Positions 9,374-17,276 of a stretch of 64,000 nucleotides of DNA are shown one piece after another. The notes under the pieces were generated by a model, which was not told the origin of the DNA, ran no database searches, and was given only the letters and a program-made list of their open reading frames with translations. The DNA is from Desulfosarcina sp. BuS5. GTDB lineage: Bacteria > Desulfobacterota > Desulfobacteria > Desulfobacterales > BuS5. The stretch's first letter is position 1. The number at the start of each line of letters is the position of its first letter. A program made the position numbers and the translations under genes. The stretch covers positions 2,585,041 through 2,649,040 of the forward strand of contig NZ_CP087952.1 of NCBI RefSeq assembly GCF_028752835.1, in the 5' to 3' direction.

Positions 9374-9799
9374 TCACTTGTGGTCTTCGAAGCTGGGGCA
9401 GTCATGTTTTTCAACCACATGGGGCTTAATATCAAGTATAGGCGTACCGTCAAACATATCAAGTCCTTTGACATAAATTGTATTGCCTTCCTTGTGGATT
9501 ACCTTCAGCACAGACATACCTATTGGATTAGGTCTTCTCGGGGAGCATATACTGAATACACCCATACGATTTTTCCTGTGAGAGGGAGTTTGCGTAAAAT
9601 AATCCGGTGTAAATTCCGAACTCCTATGAAAATGAAAAATAACAACTATCTTCTGTCCAGCTTTTATGTCCTTAAGCCCTTCTGTATACTCATCTTTTAT
9701 AACCAGTGACCCTTCAACATCAGAAACGGACCAGTGGCGTGGAATATTTGCGGCACTGGTCCGTACAAAACCGATGTATTTCATCTTTACACTTGTCAT
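9374..9799 (-). CDS. trmO: tRNA N6-threonylcarbamoyladenosine methyltransferase (TrmO/UPF0066)
   Basis: 141 residues from the ATG at 9799, chosen because GGTGAG lies 6 bp upstream; a TTG at 9805 is the alternative. The protein shows the single-domain TrmO (YaeB/VirR) hallmarks: KYIGFVRTS at the N-terminus, the IVVIFHFHRSSEF strand, then SPRRPNPIGMSVLKV and GLDMFDGTPILDIKPHV. TrmO uses SAM to methylate t6A37 of tRNA-Thr, which improves decoding. It is shorter than the E. coli enzyme because it lacks the C-terminal extension, as in many bacterial and archaeal members. It lies just downstream of the bactofilin gene on the same strand. Confidence 0.9.
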   Translation of the reverse strand: MTSVKMKYIGFVRTSAANIPRHWSVSDVEGSLVIKDEYTEGLKDIKAGQKIVVIFHFHRSSEFTPDYFTQTPSHRKNRMGVFSICSPRRPNPIGMSVLKVIHKEGNTIYVKGLDMFDGTPILDIKPHVVEKHDCPSFEDHK

Positions 9800-9826
9800 G
9801 ATCAACTCACCATTTCATTTTCGCTA

Positions 9827-10162
9827 TCAGTTTGAACCTGTAACACATGTAACCTCGGCATTTAAAACACCGCCGGATTCAACCACAAGGTCCTTACACT
9901 CTACCTTGCCGGTACACTTTCCGGTGGAAAGGACTACCAGCTCCCTGCTTGCCTTAATGTTGCCTTCAAAGACCCCGCCTATGGTCATACTGGCCACATT
10001 GGTCTCCGCATAAATGGCACCGTCTTCCGAAACAACTACTGCATCCCCGTCAAGGGTTCCCTTAATAGTGCCTTTGACTATCAACCTTCCGGTAGTCGAC
10101 AATGTCCCGTCTACTGTCAGACCTTTATCGACAATAGAAATATTTTTTGTTTTATCCGCCAT
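9827..10162 (-). CDS. Bactofilin (polymer-forming cytoskeletal protein)
   Basis: 111 residues forming a short right-handed beta-helix repeat: successive turns such as GRLIVKGTIKGTLDG, IYAETNVASMTIGG and VFEGNIKASRELVV carry the regular Val/Ile and Gly spacing of the bactofilin core. Bactofilins polymerise without nucleotide and localise cell-shape or stalk-forming enzymes at the membrane. The gene is preceded on the minus strand by a coiled-coil membrane protein (10497-11498), which would make a plausible membrane partner, although this is only positional inference. Confidence 0.88.
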   Translation of the reverse strand: MADKTKNISIVDKGLTVDGTLSTTGRLIVKGTIKGTLDGDAVVVSEDGAIYAETNVASMTIGGVFEGNIKASRELVVLSTGKCTGKVECKDLVVESGGVLNAEVTCVTGSN

Positions 10163-10307
10163 TTTTATTTTCCTGTATAAAATTTAAATAAATATCTCCA
10201 AGAATAATATTATCACGTTCTATTATAATTCTCTCAAAAATGCGCATGCCCCTGTTGCCGTCAGATGGCAAATCGTCCAAGACAAAAGGCTCGTTTCTCT
10301 TAATCAA
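10152..10307 (-). CDS. Possible small ORF or gene remnant overlapping the bactofilin start
   Basis: An open frame of about 51 codons from a TTG at 10307 (or about 31 from ATG 10247) ends in a TAA within the first codons of the bactofilin gene. It contains a charged stretch (MRIFERIIIERDNIILGD). I do not recognise it. It may be the C-terminus of a decayed gene; the rest of 10308-10496 holds nothing I can identify. Confidence 0.25.
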   Translation of the reverse strand: MIKRNEPFVLDDLPSDGNRGMRIFERIIIERDNIILGDIYLNFIQENKNGG

Positions 10308-10496
10308 CTTTTTCCAGGCTCTTTGCGATAAATCATGTAAACATTCAGTTCATGATCAGTGCCTTAGAAAAAACAGCATGCCGTCTTGTTTGCGCATCAA
10401 CCCGAAAGCCCGACTGTAATATAAAAATTACCAAAAAAATCATTCCGATTAAATGTAATCCAGGGCTTCTTTTCCGCTATATTCTTTCCTTCAATA

Positions 10497-11498
10497 TCAT
10501 TCCCCCATATACGGTTTTGTATCAACCGGTTTTTGGCCGACTCCATCAGATTTCGTTACCTGCTCAGACTCCTCTACATCAATGTTTTTAACTATCCCAG
10601 CCTGAATAGTCCCGTCTGCGGGGAGTACCTTTTGTGCGCGCCCTTTCTTATCAACTTTTGCTTTGGACGGATTTAATTTAATCGAAAAAGGAAAAACCTT
10701 CTCAATCAAAAGGTCGCCGTTTGAATCATAAACAAAAACAATAGCCTCATTAAAACTCTCAATATTTTCCCCAGGAACTTTCAGGCTGAACTTAATTATA
10801 TTATATCTGGAAATCAAAAAAAAACGCCCTTTTTTAAACTGGGCCGGCTTCCCGGAAAGAATTGCAACCTGTGGAGATATAAGCCATTTATTTTTATCTA
10901 TTTCATTGTTTTTTAACAAAACAAAAGTATGTCCTGAGGCAGCTCTGAATTTTGAGCTCTTATTGATCAGCTTGAATTGTGTTCTAATTATCCTGTTATC
11001 ATCAGAAATGGAGTACGCAAAATTATCGATAGCCATCTTAAAGGTCACCTTTTTATCAGCAGCAACGGCTGACTTTACGTCAGGCTTCTTTTTTATTTTC
11101 TTTACTGATTGTTTATTTTTATGCTGTAAAAGAGTTTCTGTTTTCAGTTTGGATGTCAAAGCTTTGTTTTCTTTCTCCGCCACAACAAGACGCACCATAA
11201 ACAGATCCTTCTCTTCCTTTAATGACAAAACCTGATTTTGGGCGGATTGAAAAGCAGACTTGAGACTCTCCGCCTCATTTTCAGCATTTTTATAAATAAA
11301 AAAAATAAAAACAACAGCAGTGACTGCAATAATCAAAGCGATTAGTAGAGCGCTTATTATCCAGATAAAATTCCTGACGGATATAATCTCTCCGTGATCT
11401 CCGACCAGGAGCAGTGTCCATTTTTTATTTTTTTTTATAGTTTTAGTTGAATTGGCCACTGTTAAATTTTTATTCGAATTTTCCTGTGGATTATTCAT
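10497..11498 (-). CDS. Single-pass membrane protein with coiled coil, unknown function
   Basis: About 333 residues from the ATG at 11498 (AAGGGC lies 6 bp upstream; the frame remains open to 11537). It has a Lys/Asn-rich cytoplasmic N-terminus, one strong membrane helix (NFIWIISALLIALIIAVTAV), a coiled coil of ~50 residues just after it (NQVLSLKEEKDLFMV, EKENKALTSKLKTE), a Lys-rich linker, and a C-terminal beta-rich domain that would face the periplasm (FKLINKSSKFRAASGHTFVL). I do not recognise the C-terminal domain. The layout, and bactofilin downstream on the same strand, suggest an envelope or scaffold role, but this is inference. Confidence 0.7.
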   Translation of the reverse strand: MNNPQENSNKNLTVANSTKTIKKNKKWTLLLVGDHGEIISVRNFIWIISALLIALIIAVTAVVFIFFIYKNAENEAESLKSAFQSAQNQVLSLKEEKDLFMVRLVVAEKENKALTSKLKTETLLQHKNKQSVKKIKKKPDVKSAVAADKKVTFKMAIDNFAYSISDDNRIIRTQFKLINKSSKFRAASGHTFVLLKNNEIDKNKWLISPQVAILSGKPAQFKKGRFFLISRYNIIKFSLKVPGENIESFNEAIVFVYDSNGDLLIEKVFPFSIKLNPSKAKVDKKGRAQKVLPADGTIQAGIVKNIDVEESEQVTKSDGVGQKPVDTKPYMGE

Positions 11499-11627
11499 AA
11501 TAGCCCTTAATAAATCATTTTTTCTTGCAAAAAACAAACAATCTATGTAACCATCAATAGAGTAAAATACAATAGCAAAATAGATGACGGTAGAACTTAT
11601 ATAGAACTATAGATTGTCAGATAAATA

Positions 11628-12368
11628 ATGTTTCCGCATATTCTCATTGCTGCAGCAGTACATAATGAACTTACAAATCTAATAGATTTAGTCGAGAAGC
11701 CTGTTTCATCATTAATTGGAGACAGAAAAGTTATCTCAGGCTATATATCTGATCAGCCTGTAAGGATCATCATTACAGGCCCGGCCCTGTTTAATAATGT
11801 CCAGTCATTAACCGCAGCAATAGAAAATTCAAGGCCCTCAATGATAATCCAGACAGGATCGGCGGGCGCATTTAAAGTGGCAGGACTTAATATAGGGGAC
11901 ATCGGCATTGCAACAAAAGAGATAGATATTCACCTGGGCATCGAACTGGAACCCGGAAGTTCATTTATAAATGAACTTCCATTTTCTCTGATGATTCATG
12001 AAGGTCATAATATTAAAAACAGGTATTACCTGGATCAGGACCTTGCCAAACTGGCATATAACTGCTTGAAAAAATTTTTGGAAGATAAAAACATCGGTCT
12101 GAAGCAAGCCCCCTTTATTACTGTTTCAACAATAACAGCAACAGACCGGAAGGCAGAGGCACTCTATCGGGAGTTCAAGCCCTGTATGGAAAATATGGAA
12201 GGTTCCGGCACTGCTCTGCTTGCTATCCATTATGGAATTCCATGCATTGAGATTCGCGCTGCATCCAATTTTACAGGAAAAAGGAATATAGAGGCATGGG
12301 ACATTCCCCTTGCTTCGGCAAGAGTATCTTTGGCAGTTTGTAAATTTATTCAAAGCATCAAAAAATGA
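11628..12368 (+). CDS. mqnB: Futalosine hydrolase
   Basis: 246 residues, a nucleoside-phosphorylase-like protein (MTAP/PNP fold): ILIAAAVHNEL at the N-terminus, QTGSAGAFK in the middle and MENMEGSGTALLA as the purine/ribose-binding loop that contains the catalytic Glu. It splits futalosine into hypoxanthine and dehypoxanthinyl futalosine in the alternative menaquinone pathway. The assignment is strengthened by the ATGA overlap with mqnD downstream. The rest of the pathway (mqnA, mqnC, mqnE) is not in the window. Confidence 0.9.
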   Translation: MFPHILIAAAVHNELTNLIDLVEKPVSSLIGDRKVISGYISDQPVRIIITGPALFNNVQSLTAAIENSRPSMIIQTGSAGAFKVAGLNIGDIGIATKEIDIHLGIELEPGSSFINELPFSLMIHEGHNIKNRYYLDQDLAKLAYNCLKKFLEDKNIGLKQAPFITVSTITATDRKAEALYREFKPCMENMEGSGTALLAIHYGIPCIEIRAASNFTGKRNIEAWDIPLASARVSLAVCKFIQSIKK

Positions 12369-13207
12369 CATATAAAAAAAGCTTAAGACTCGGTTATTCC
12401 ACCTGCCCCAATGATACCTTTATATTTTATGCTCTGGCGCACAACTTGATCGACTGTGAAGGTTTTGAATTTAAAATCGAATTACAGGATGTGGAGACAT
12501 TAAATCAGCAGGCCAACACATGCATGATAGATATATCAAAACTTTCGTTTGCCGCTATGGGCCACCTCCACGATAAATACGGGCTTCTTCACACCGGAGC
12601 CGCACTTGGCAGAGGCTGCGGTCCTCTTATTGTAGCGCGCCCTGGGGCAAAGTTGCTTCAACTCGAATCAAACAGGATTGCGGTTCCCGGCCTGTGGACA
12701 ACGGCCTGTATGCTGCTCGGCCTGTTTATATCCGGAAAACCGGATGCCGTTCCATTACCATTTGACAAGATTATGCCCGCTATTCAAAAAGGGGATTTTG
12801 ATTTCGGTGTAATCATTCATGAAGGGCGATTTACCTTTAAACAATATGGCCTTGTCAAACTTCTCGATCTTGGAGAATGGTGGGAATCCGAAACATCTCT
12901 TCCGATTCCCCTTGGAGGAATTGCAATACGCAGGGATTTGGGTAAAAAAACTGCCAAAATAGTAAATACAGCTATAAATGCAAGTGTTAAATATGCATTT
13001 AATAACAGGAGTAAAACAGACCAATATATAAAAAATCATGCCCAGGAGATGGAGCAGTCGGTTATTCATCAGCATATTGATCTTTATGTAAACGATTTTA
13101 CCCTTGATCTTGGAAATGAAGGCGCTGAAGCAGTAGAAAAGCTTTTTTCCATAGCCAGGAATAGAGGGGTAATCCCAAAAAGCGATTTACCTGTTTTTGC
13201 ATTTTAA
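12365..13207 (+). CDS. mqnD: 1,4-dihydroxy-6-naphthoate synthase
   Basis: 280 residues of the MqnA/MqnD periplasmic-binding-protein-like fold. Family motifs: LGYSTCPNDTFIFYALAH at the N-terminus, DVETLNQQA, ISKLSFAAMGHL, and RGCGPLIVA. It converts cyclic dehypoxanthinyl futalosine into 1,4-dihydroxy-6-naphthoate. The start overlaps the mqnB stop by 4 bp, so the two are translationally coupled. The SFAA-plus-CGPLI combination favours MqnD over MqnA. Menaquinone would serve as the membrane electron carrier in this anaerobe. Confidence 0.92.
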   Translation: MTYKKSLRLGYSTCPNDTFIFYALAHNLIDCEGFEFKIELQDVETLNQQANTCMIDISKLSFAAMGHLHDKYGLLHTGAALGRGCGPLIVARPGAKLLQLESNRIAVPGLWTTACMLLGLFISGKPDAVPLPFDKIMPAIQKGDFDFGVIIHEGRFTFKQYGLVKLLDLGEWWESETSLPIPLGGIAIRRDLGKKTAKIVNTAINASVKYAFNNRSKTDQYIKNHAQEMEQSVIHQHIDLYVNDFTLDLGNEGAEAVEKLFSIARNRGVIPKSDLPVFAF

Positions 13208-13232
13208 AAAATAAACAAAGGAGAGATAATAG

Positions 13233-14477
13233 ATGTTGGCTGAAATTCTTGCAACAGGCGATGAAATACGATCCGGTGCATTGATAGACAGTAATTCAGC
13301 ACATATTGCACAAAAACTTGAAGAAGCAGGGATTGAGGTTATCAGGCATATATGTGTAGGAGATGATATGGATATTATGGTCTCCACCTTGAAAGAAATC
13401 AGCAATCGAGCCGATTTTGCCTTGGTAACAGGAGGACTCGGCCCGACAGTCGACGATATCACCGCTGAAGCAGCCGCAAAAGCTGCAGGAGTTGATCTTG
13501 TTCTCGATAATAAAGCATTAGAGAATATCGAATTTTTTTTTAAAAACCGCAAACGTCTTATGACTAGTTCCAACAAAAAACAGGCTATGATGCCTGAAAA
13601 TTCCGAGGTTATATATAATCATGCGGGAACTGCTCCAGGTTTTCATTTCAAAATAAACAGATGCTCTTTCTTTTTTATACCAGGCGTTCCATTTGAAATG
13701 AAAAAAATGCTTTCAGAGACTGTTATTCCTGCCATTCGCAATCTATGCGGGAAAAAACAGGAATTCTGCATGGTCAAAACCATATCGACTTTTGGCATAA
13801 CCGAATCCGCTGCAGGTGAAAAACTTGCAAGTATAAAATCAGTATTCCCGGATTTAAAAATCGGCTTTCGCGCAAAATTTCCTGAAATACAGGTAAAAAT
13901 TTATCTTTACGGTAAAGATGAAAAGATAATGAACCGACGCATGGATGAATCCTGTAAATGGATACTCGAAAAAATAGGGCACAAAACTTTTTCGGTAAAA
14001 AACAAATCAATGGAGGCTGAGGTGGCGGTGCTTCTGTTAAAACAAAAATCTACAATAGCCGTTGCTGAAAGCTGCACCGGAGGCCTTATATCTCACCTTC
14101 TTACAAATATACCCGGCAGTTCCGAATATTTTCTCTTTTCAGGCATATCCTATTCAAACGAATCCAAAATAAAAGTGCTTGGCGTTTCTCCTGATACTTT
14201 GGAGAGAAACGGAGCAGTAGATGAGAAAACAGCACAGGAGATGGCGGAAGGGGCACGAAGGCTTGCCGGAGCCGATTACGGACTCTCAACAAGCGGTATT
14301 GCAGGGCCGTCAGGAGGAACAGACGAAAAACCGGTGGGCACATTATGTATAGGTATAGCAACTCCTTCAGGCACTAAAGGGTTTAAATTCAATTCAGTTT
14401 TTGATAAAAGATCGATGAACAAAATAGTCTTTGCCATGAAAGCTTTAGATCTCTTAAGGCGGGAATTACTCTCTTGA
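13233..14477 (+). CDS. cinA: CinA family protein (MocF-like domain plus NMN amidohydrolase domain)
   Basis: 414 residues, the normal CinA length. The N-terminal half is a MoCF/COG1058 domain (EILATGDEIRSGALIDSN, VTGGLGPTVDDIT), known in the family as an ADP-ribose pyrophosphatase. The C-terminal half is the PncC/CinA amidase (AVAESCTGGLISHLLTN, GISYSNESK, STSGIAGPSGG), which deamidates nicotinamide mononucleotide. Together they recycle pyridine nucleotide breakdown products. GGAGAG lies 7 bp before the ATG. It follows mqnD by 25 bp and may share its transcript. The older name 'competence/damage-inducible' should not be taken as function. Confidence 0.92.
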   Translation: MLAEILATGDEIRSGALIDSNSAHIAQKLEEAGIEVIRHICVGDDMDIMVSTLKEISNRADFALVTGGLGPTVDDITAEAAAKAAGVDLVLDNKALENIEFFFKNRKRLMTSSNKKQAMMPENSEVIYNHAGTAPGFHFKINRCSFFFIPGVPFEMKKMLSETVIPAIRNLCGKKQEFCMVKTISTFGITESAAGEKLASIKSVFPDLKIGFRAKFPEIQVKIYLYGKDEKIMNRRMDESCKWILEKIGHKTFSVKNKSMEAEVAVLLLKQKSTIAVAESCTGGLISHLLTNIPGSSEYFLFSGISYSNESKIKVLGVSPDTLERNGAVDEKTAQEMAEGARRLAGADYGLSTSGIAGPSGGTDEKPVGTLCIGIATPSGTKGFKFNSVFDKRSMNKIVFAMKALDLLRRELLS

Positions 14478-14479
14478 GA

Positions 14480-14585
14480 TATAGACCGTCAGATAATTAA
14501 TTTCACAAGGATAGAGTGAGGAGATAATACTAATCGTATATCTCCGACCGATAACGCAGTGAAATTATTTATGTGACGGTCTATA
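14480..14585. repeat. Dispersed palindromic repeat R1, copy A
   Basis: Near-perfect 27-bp terminal inverted repeats (TATAGACCGTCAGATAATTA and its complement at the other end) surround a core with CGACCGATAACGCA. Copy B follows immediately, sharing the TATA junction. With the terminator at 14692 these two copies fill the 14478-14733 gap. Confidence 0.75.
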
Positions 14586-14686
14586 GACTTTAAGATAATG
14601 ATTTTGGGAAGGCCAGAGGGAGGAAGGCGTATTATAATACTCCGATGACCGATAATGCACCCAAAATCTTTATCTTAAAGTCTATA
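14582..14686. repeat. Dispersed palindromic repeat R1, copy B
   Basis: Terminal inverted repeats TATAGACTTTAAGATAATG and complement; core AAGGCCAGAGGGAGGAAGGC then ATTATAATACTCCGATGACC. It is nearly identical over its full 105 bp to copy E at 62909-63013 in the other orientation, although the copies are 48 kb apart. Confidence 0.8.
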
Positions 14687-14691
14687 TAAAA

Positions 14692-14726
14692 TTCAGGGGT
14701 GGCGCTTAGCCAACCCCTGAAAATGA
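14692..14726 (-). terminator. Rho-independent terminator of the DUF5320-like gene
   Basis: Arms TTCAGGGGT (14692-14700) and ACCCCTGAA (14713-14721) with an inner GGC/GCC pair form a stem. Read on the minus strand it follows the stop of the 14734-15063 gene and is followed by a TTTTAT run. Confidence 0.7.
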
Positions 14727-14733
14727 GATAAAT

Positions 14734-15063
14734 TTATTCAGACGATTTTTCCAGTTCTGCAACACGGCTGTTGATATTATCAAGGATATTTTTCAGATAA
14801 TCTGCTTCAGCCTTCAGGCTGTTGACCTCGCTGGTTTGATTAACCGGTAATCCGGATCCGTAAACAGGCATATTCCCTGCAAAACCACGTCTCATACCGA
14901 TACCATTTCCATAACCACCCCTGAAACCACGTCCCATACCTCTGCCATAATAGCCTCCTACAAATCGGCCGCCATATCCCGGGGCTGCCGTATTGCAAAC
15001 CCCCCTGCCGCCTCCCGTCATAGGCCCGGCTCCCTGGGGGCCGCTCCCGTCTAATCCTGGCAT
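14734..15063 (-). CDS. DUF5320-like Gly-rich small protein
   Basis: 109 residues from the ATG at 15063, chosen over the upstream GTG because GAGGAGG lies 8 bp before it. The N-terminus MPGLDGSGPQGAGPMTGGG is the signature of this family; a Gly/Arg/Tyr-rich middle follows, and the C-terminus is a short coiled coil (SLKAEADYLKNILDNINSRV). One Cys is present (RGVCN). Family members are common near NifX/NifB-type and MRP/MinD ATPase genes in anaerobes. Function is unknown. A second member precedes it at 15100-15303, and a Gly-rich relative closes the window. Confidence 0.75.
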   Translation of the reverse strand: MPGLDGSGPQGAGPMTGGGRGVCNTAAPGYGGRFVGGYYGRGMGRGFRGGYGNGIGMRRGFAGNMPVYGSGLPVNQTSEVNSLKAEADYLKNILDNINSRVAELEKSSE

Positions 15064-15099
15064 AATATACACCTCCTCTAAAAATTAAAAAATCCTAAA

Positions 15100-15303
15100 C
15101 TATCTTCTTCTTCCGGAACCTCTTCCGCCGCCTCTTCGTTGACCGCCTAAGCCTGAACCTCTATTTGTACCGAATTGACCGGCCAGGCCTGTTCCTCTAC
15201 CTGGCTGCGGCGCTGCACCACCGCCGCCCGGGTTACAGGGGCCCAGCCCCCTTCCTGTTTTTGACCCTCCTCCCTGGGGACCTGATCCATCTCTGTTAGG
15301 CAT
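15100..15303 (-). CDS. Second DUF5320-like Gly-rich small protein
   Basis: 67 residues. It begins MPNRDGSGPQGGGSKTGRG and ends with a Gly/Arg-rich tail (GQRRGGGRGSGRRR); one Cys lies in LGPCNPGG. Compared with its neighbour it lacks the C-terminal coiled coil. GGAGG is placed about 7 bp upstream of the ATG. It sits 36 bp before the next gene on the same strand, so the two probably form a small operon. The upstream region 15304-15525 separates it from the divergent MIP18-like gene and should hold both promoters. Confidence 0.65.
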   Translation of the reverse strand: MPNRDGSGPQGGGSKTGRGLGPCNPGGGGAAPQPGRGTGLAGQFGTNRGSGLGGQRRGGGRGSGRRR

Positions 15304-15525
15304 ACTATCACCTCCTTTTTAGTAACATTGATTATGACCAATGTTTAGTTATGAGCATTTGACTATAAAATAGTAATTAGATTGGAAGGTGTCAAGTACT
15401 TTTTTGGGCATAAGACCAAAATTAATTTTGTTCTATTTAAAAAATCATAAAACTGCTTGACGAATTCAGGGTTCCAGTTTAAATATTATTATAAGCATAT
15501 ACTCATAACAAACCCTGGGATTACC

Positions 15526-15810
15526 ATGACTTTAAAAGAAAAAGTTGAAGATAGATTGAAAAGCTTTAAAACTCCGGGCTCTGTCCATGATGTAATTGAA
15601 AAGAATGTTGTAAAAGAGATTCAGGTTGATGAAAAGGGGAAGGTAGCTTTTACGTTTCATCCGGTTTCTTCCGTCTGCCCCATGGCATTCAAACTGGCGG
15701 CAGACATCAAAAAAACTGTTGAACAAATTGAAGGCGTAACAGATGTAAATATTGATATAATCGATTACAATAGGGCTGATGAGCTTATGCGGCTTTTAAA
15801 TAGTGCCTGA
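15526..15810 (+). CDS. MIP18/DUF59-like Fe-S assembly protein
   Basis: 94 residues from ATG 15526. The sequence LKSFKTPGSVHDVIEKNVVK, the strand VAFTFHPVSSVCPMAFKLA and INIDIIDYN-type end match the DUF59/MIP18 fold. The conserved Cys in SSVCPM is the residue used by SufT/Fe-S assembly relatives. It lies divergent from the two Gly-rich genes. The last three codons and the TGA stop (15808-15810) overlap the left end of repeat R2, which starts at 15801, so the repeat insertion set the present C-terminus. Confidence 0.75.
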   Translation: MTLKEKVEDRLKSFKTPGSVHDVIEKNVVKEIQVDEKGKVAFTFHPVSSVCPMAFKLAADIKKTVEQIEGVTDVNIDIIDYNRADELMRLLNSA

Positions 15811-15868
15811 ACGAAAACTGCTAATTTTCCCAATTTCTGCGTCAGGCGAAAATTTTAATCCTCAAAAT

Positions 15869-17177
15869 CAGTAGTGTCCGGTTAGGTTTTTGCATGTTAT
15901 ATGGGATAAAAAAATTAGAAAAATGTTCATTTTTTACTTGACAAACCAAATAAAAATTTTTTATCGTTTTGTTATAAAATTATAATTATAACAAGGAGTT
16001 AAGACAAAAATGGACATATTCAATATCCCAAAAAAGAATTTTAATCCCCAATCTCATGCTCGATTTCTCAAACCTTTGCAAAAGATTTTTCCTGACACGC
16101 CACAGCTTAAATCCCGAGGTCACAGGCCATTGAAAATGACTTTTGAAGATCAGCTTCACGCACTGATATTTTTCCATCTACAAGAACATGAATCAGCTCG
16201 TGATCTTATTCAACACCTTAAAGAAGACGATTTTGCCAAAGAATGTGTCGCTCCAGATGGAGGGATCAGTCGTAGCAGTTTTTCCGAAATTATCAATTCT
16301 CGAGGGCTTGAACAGCTTGAATATGTTTTTCAAGCTCTTTGCAGCCAGGCACAAAATGCTTTACCATCAAATTATTCAGATCTCGGTGAACTCGTTTCCA
16401 TTGATGGATCTTTAATTGATGCAGTTCTGTCCATGTACTGGGCTGATTACAGAAAAGGCGCTAAAAAAGCAAAAGGCCATTTCGGCTTTGATGTCAATCG
16501 CAAGATTCCTATAAAAATTCATCTGACAAATGGAAATGGCGCTGAACGCCCCTTTGTCAGGTCTATCCTTACAAAAGGCCAAACAGGAATCATGGATCGG
16601 GGGTATCAATCACATAAGGATTTTGATCTTCTTCAGGATGAAAAAAAACATTTTGTTTGCCGCATCAAAGCGAAAACAACAAGAACTATTATCAAAGAGC
16701 AGCCTGTTGATCCCGACAGCTATATTTTTTATGATGCTGTGGTTCTTCTTGGCACTCCTGGGGTAAACCAGACCAGAAAGCCGGTTCGACTGGTTGGTTA
16801 TAAAATTGCCGGTGTCAAATATTTTGTGGCAACTGATCGTTATGACCTTACAGCCGAGCAGGTTGCAACCGTTTATAAGCTTAGATGGGATATCGAAACT
16901 TTTTTCAAATGGTGGAAGAAACATTTAAAAGTGTACCACTTGATTGCTCACAGTAGATATGGCCTGATGGTTCAAATCCTTGCGGGGTTAATAACCTACC
17001 TGCTTATGGCCATATACTGCCATGAACAGTTTAATGAACCTGTATCAATAAAGAGGATTCGTCAGCTTAGAAATACCATCCAGAACGAATTACGTACTGA
17101 CGAAAAAAACGTATGGTCTAATAATCTGATTATCAAAGAGCAAATGCTATATGCCAAAACTTAACCGGACACTACTG
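15869..17177 (+). mobile_element. IS4-family insertion sequence, copy 1 (1309 bp)
   Basis: Perfect 16-bp inverted ends CAGTAGTGTCCGGTTA / TAACCGGACACTACTG, flanked by the 9-bp direct repeat CCTCAAAAT (15860-15868 and 17178-17186). It is inserted inside repeat R2. Copy 2 at 26127-27434 differs by one missing base in the leader and very few substitutions, which implies recent movement. Confidence 0.95.
16010..17164 (+). CDS. IS4-family transposase (DUF4372 N-terminal domain)
   Basis: 384 residues. The N-terminal ~75 residues are the DUF4372 domain found ahead of some IS4-type DDE transposases. Catalytic residues are visible: Asp in LVSIDGSLIDAV, Asp in GIMDRGYQS, and Glu in the YREK-type motif YKLRWDIETFFKWWKKHLK. 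AAGGAG lies ~10 bp before the ATG, and a TTGACA box lies in the left leader. The frame is intact, and its protein is identical to that of copy 2, so both copies may be active. Confidence 0.95.
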   Translation: MDIFNIPKKNFNPQSHARFLKPLQKIFPDTPQLKSRGHRPLKMTFEDQLHALIFFHLQEHESARDLIQHLKEDDFAKECVAPDGGISRSSFSEIINSRGLEQLEYVFQALCSQAQNALPSNYSDLGELVSIDGSLIDAVLSMYWADYRKGAKKAKGHFGFDVNRKIPIKIHLTNGNGAERPFVRSILTKGQTGIMDRGYQSHKDFDLLQDEKKHFVCRIKAKTTRTIIKEQPVDPDSYIFYDAVVLLGTPGVNQTRKPVRLVGYKIAGVKYFVATDRYDLTAEQVATVYKLRWDIETFFKWWKKHLKVYHLIAHSRYGLMVQILAGLITYLLMAIYCHEQFNEPVSIKRIRQLRNTIQNELRTDEKNVWSNNLIIKEQMLYAKT

Positions 17178-17276
17178 CCTCAAAATACTTAATGTATTCC
17201 TGCGGTTAAAATTTTAGCCTTCCTTGAACTTAAAAAATTTTCTAGTTTTCGTCCGGGCACTAAATAAAACAAAGAA

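Larger units (their letters stand above)
15801..17262. repeat. MITE-like repeat R2, copy 1, interrupted by an IS4-type element
   Basis: The left end TAGTGCCTGAACGAAAACTG and the right end (inverted TAGTGCCCGGACGAAAACTA) form imperfect terminal inverted repeats. Without the 1309-bp IS and its duplicated target the repeat is about 144 bp. Other copies: 23835-23900 (left half) and 37267-37587 (with a different insertion). Confidence 0.75.
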
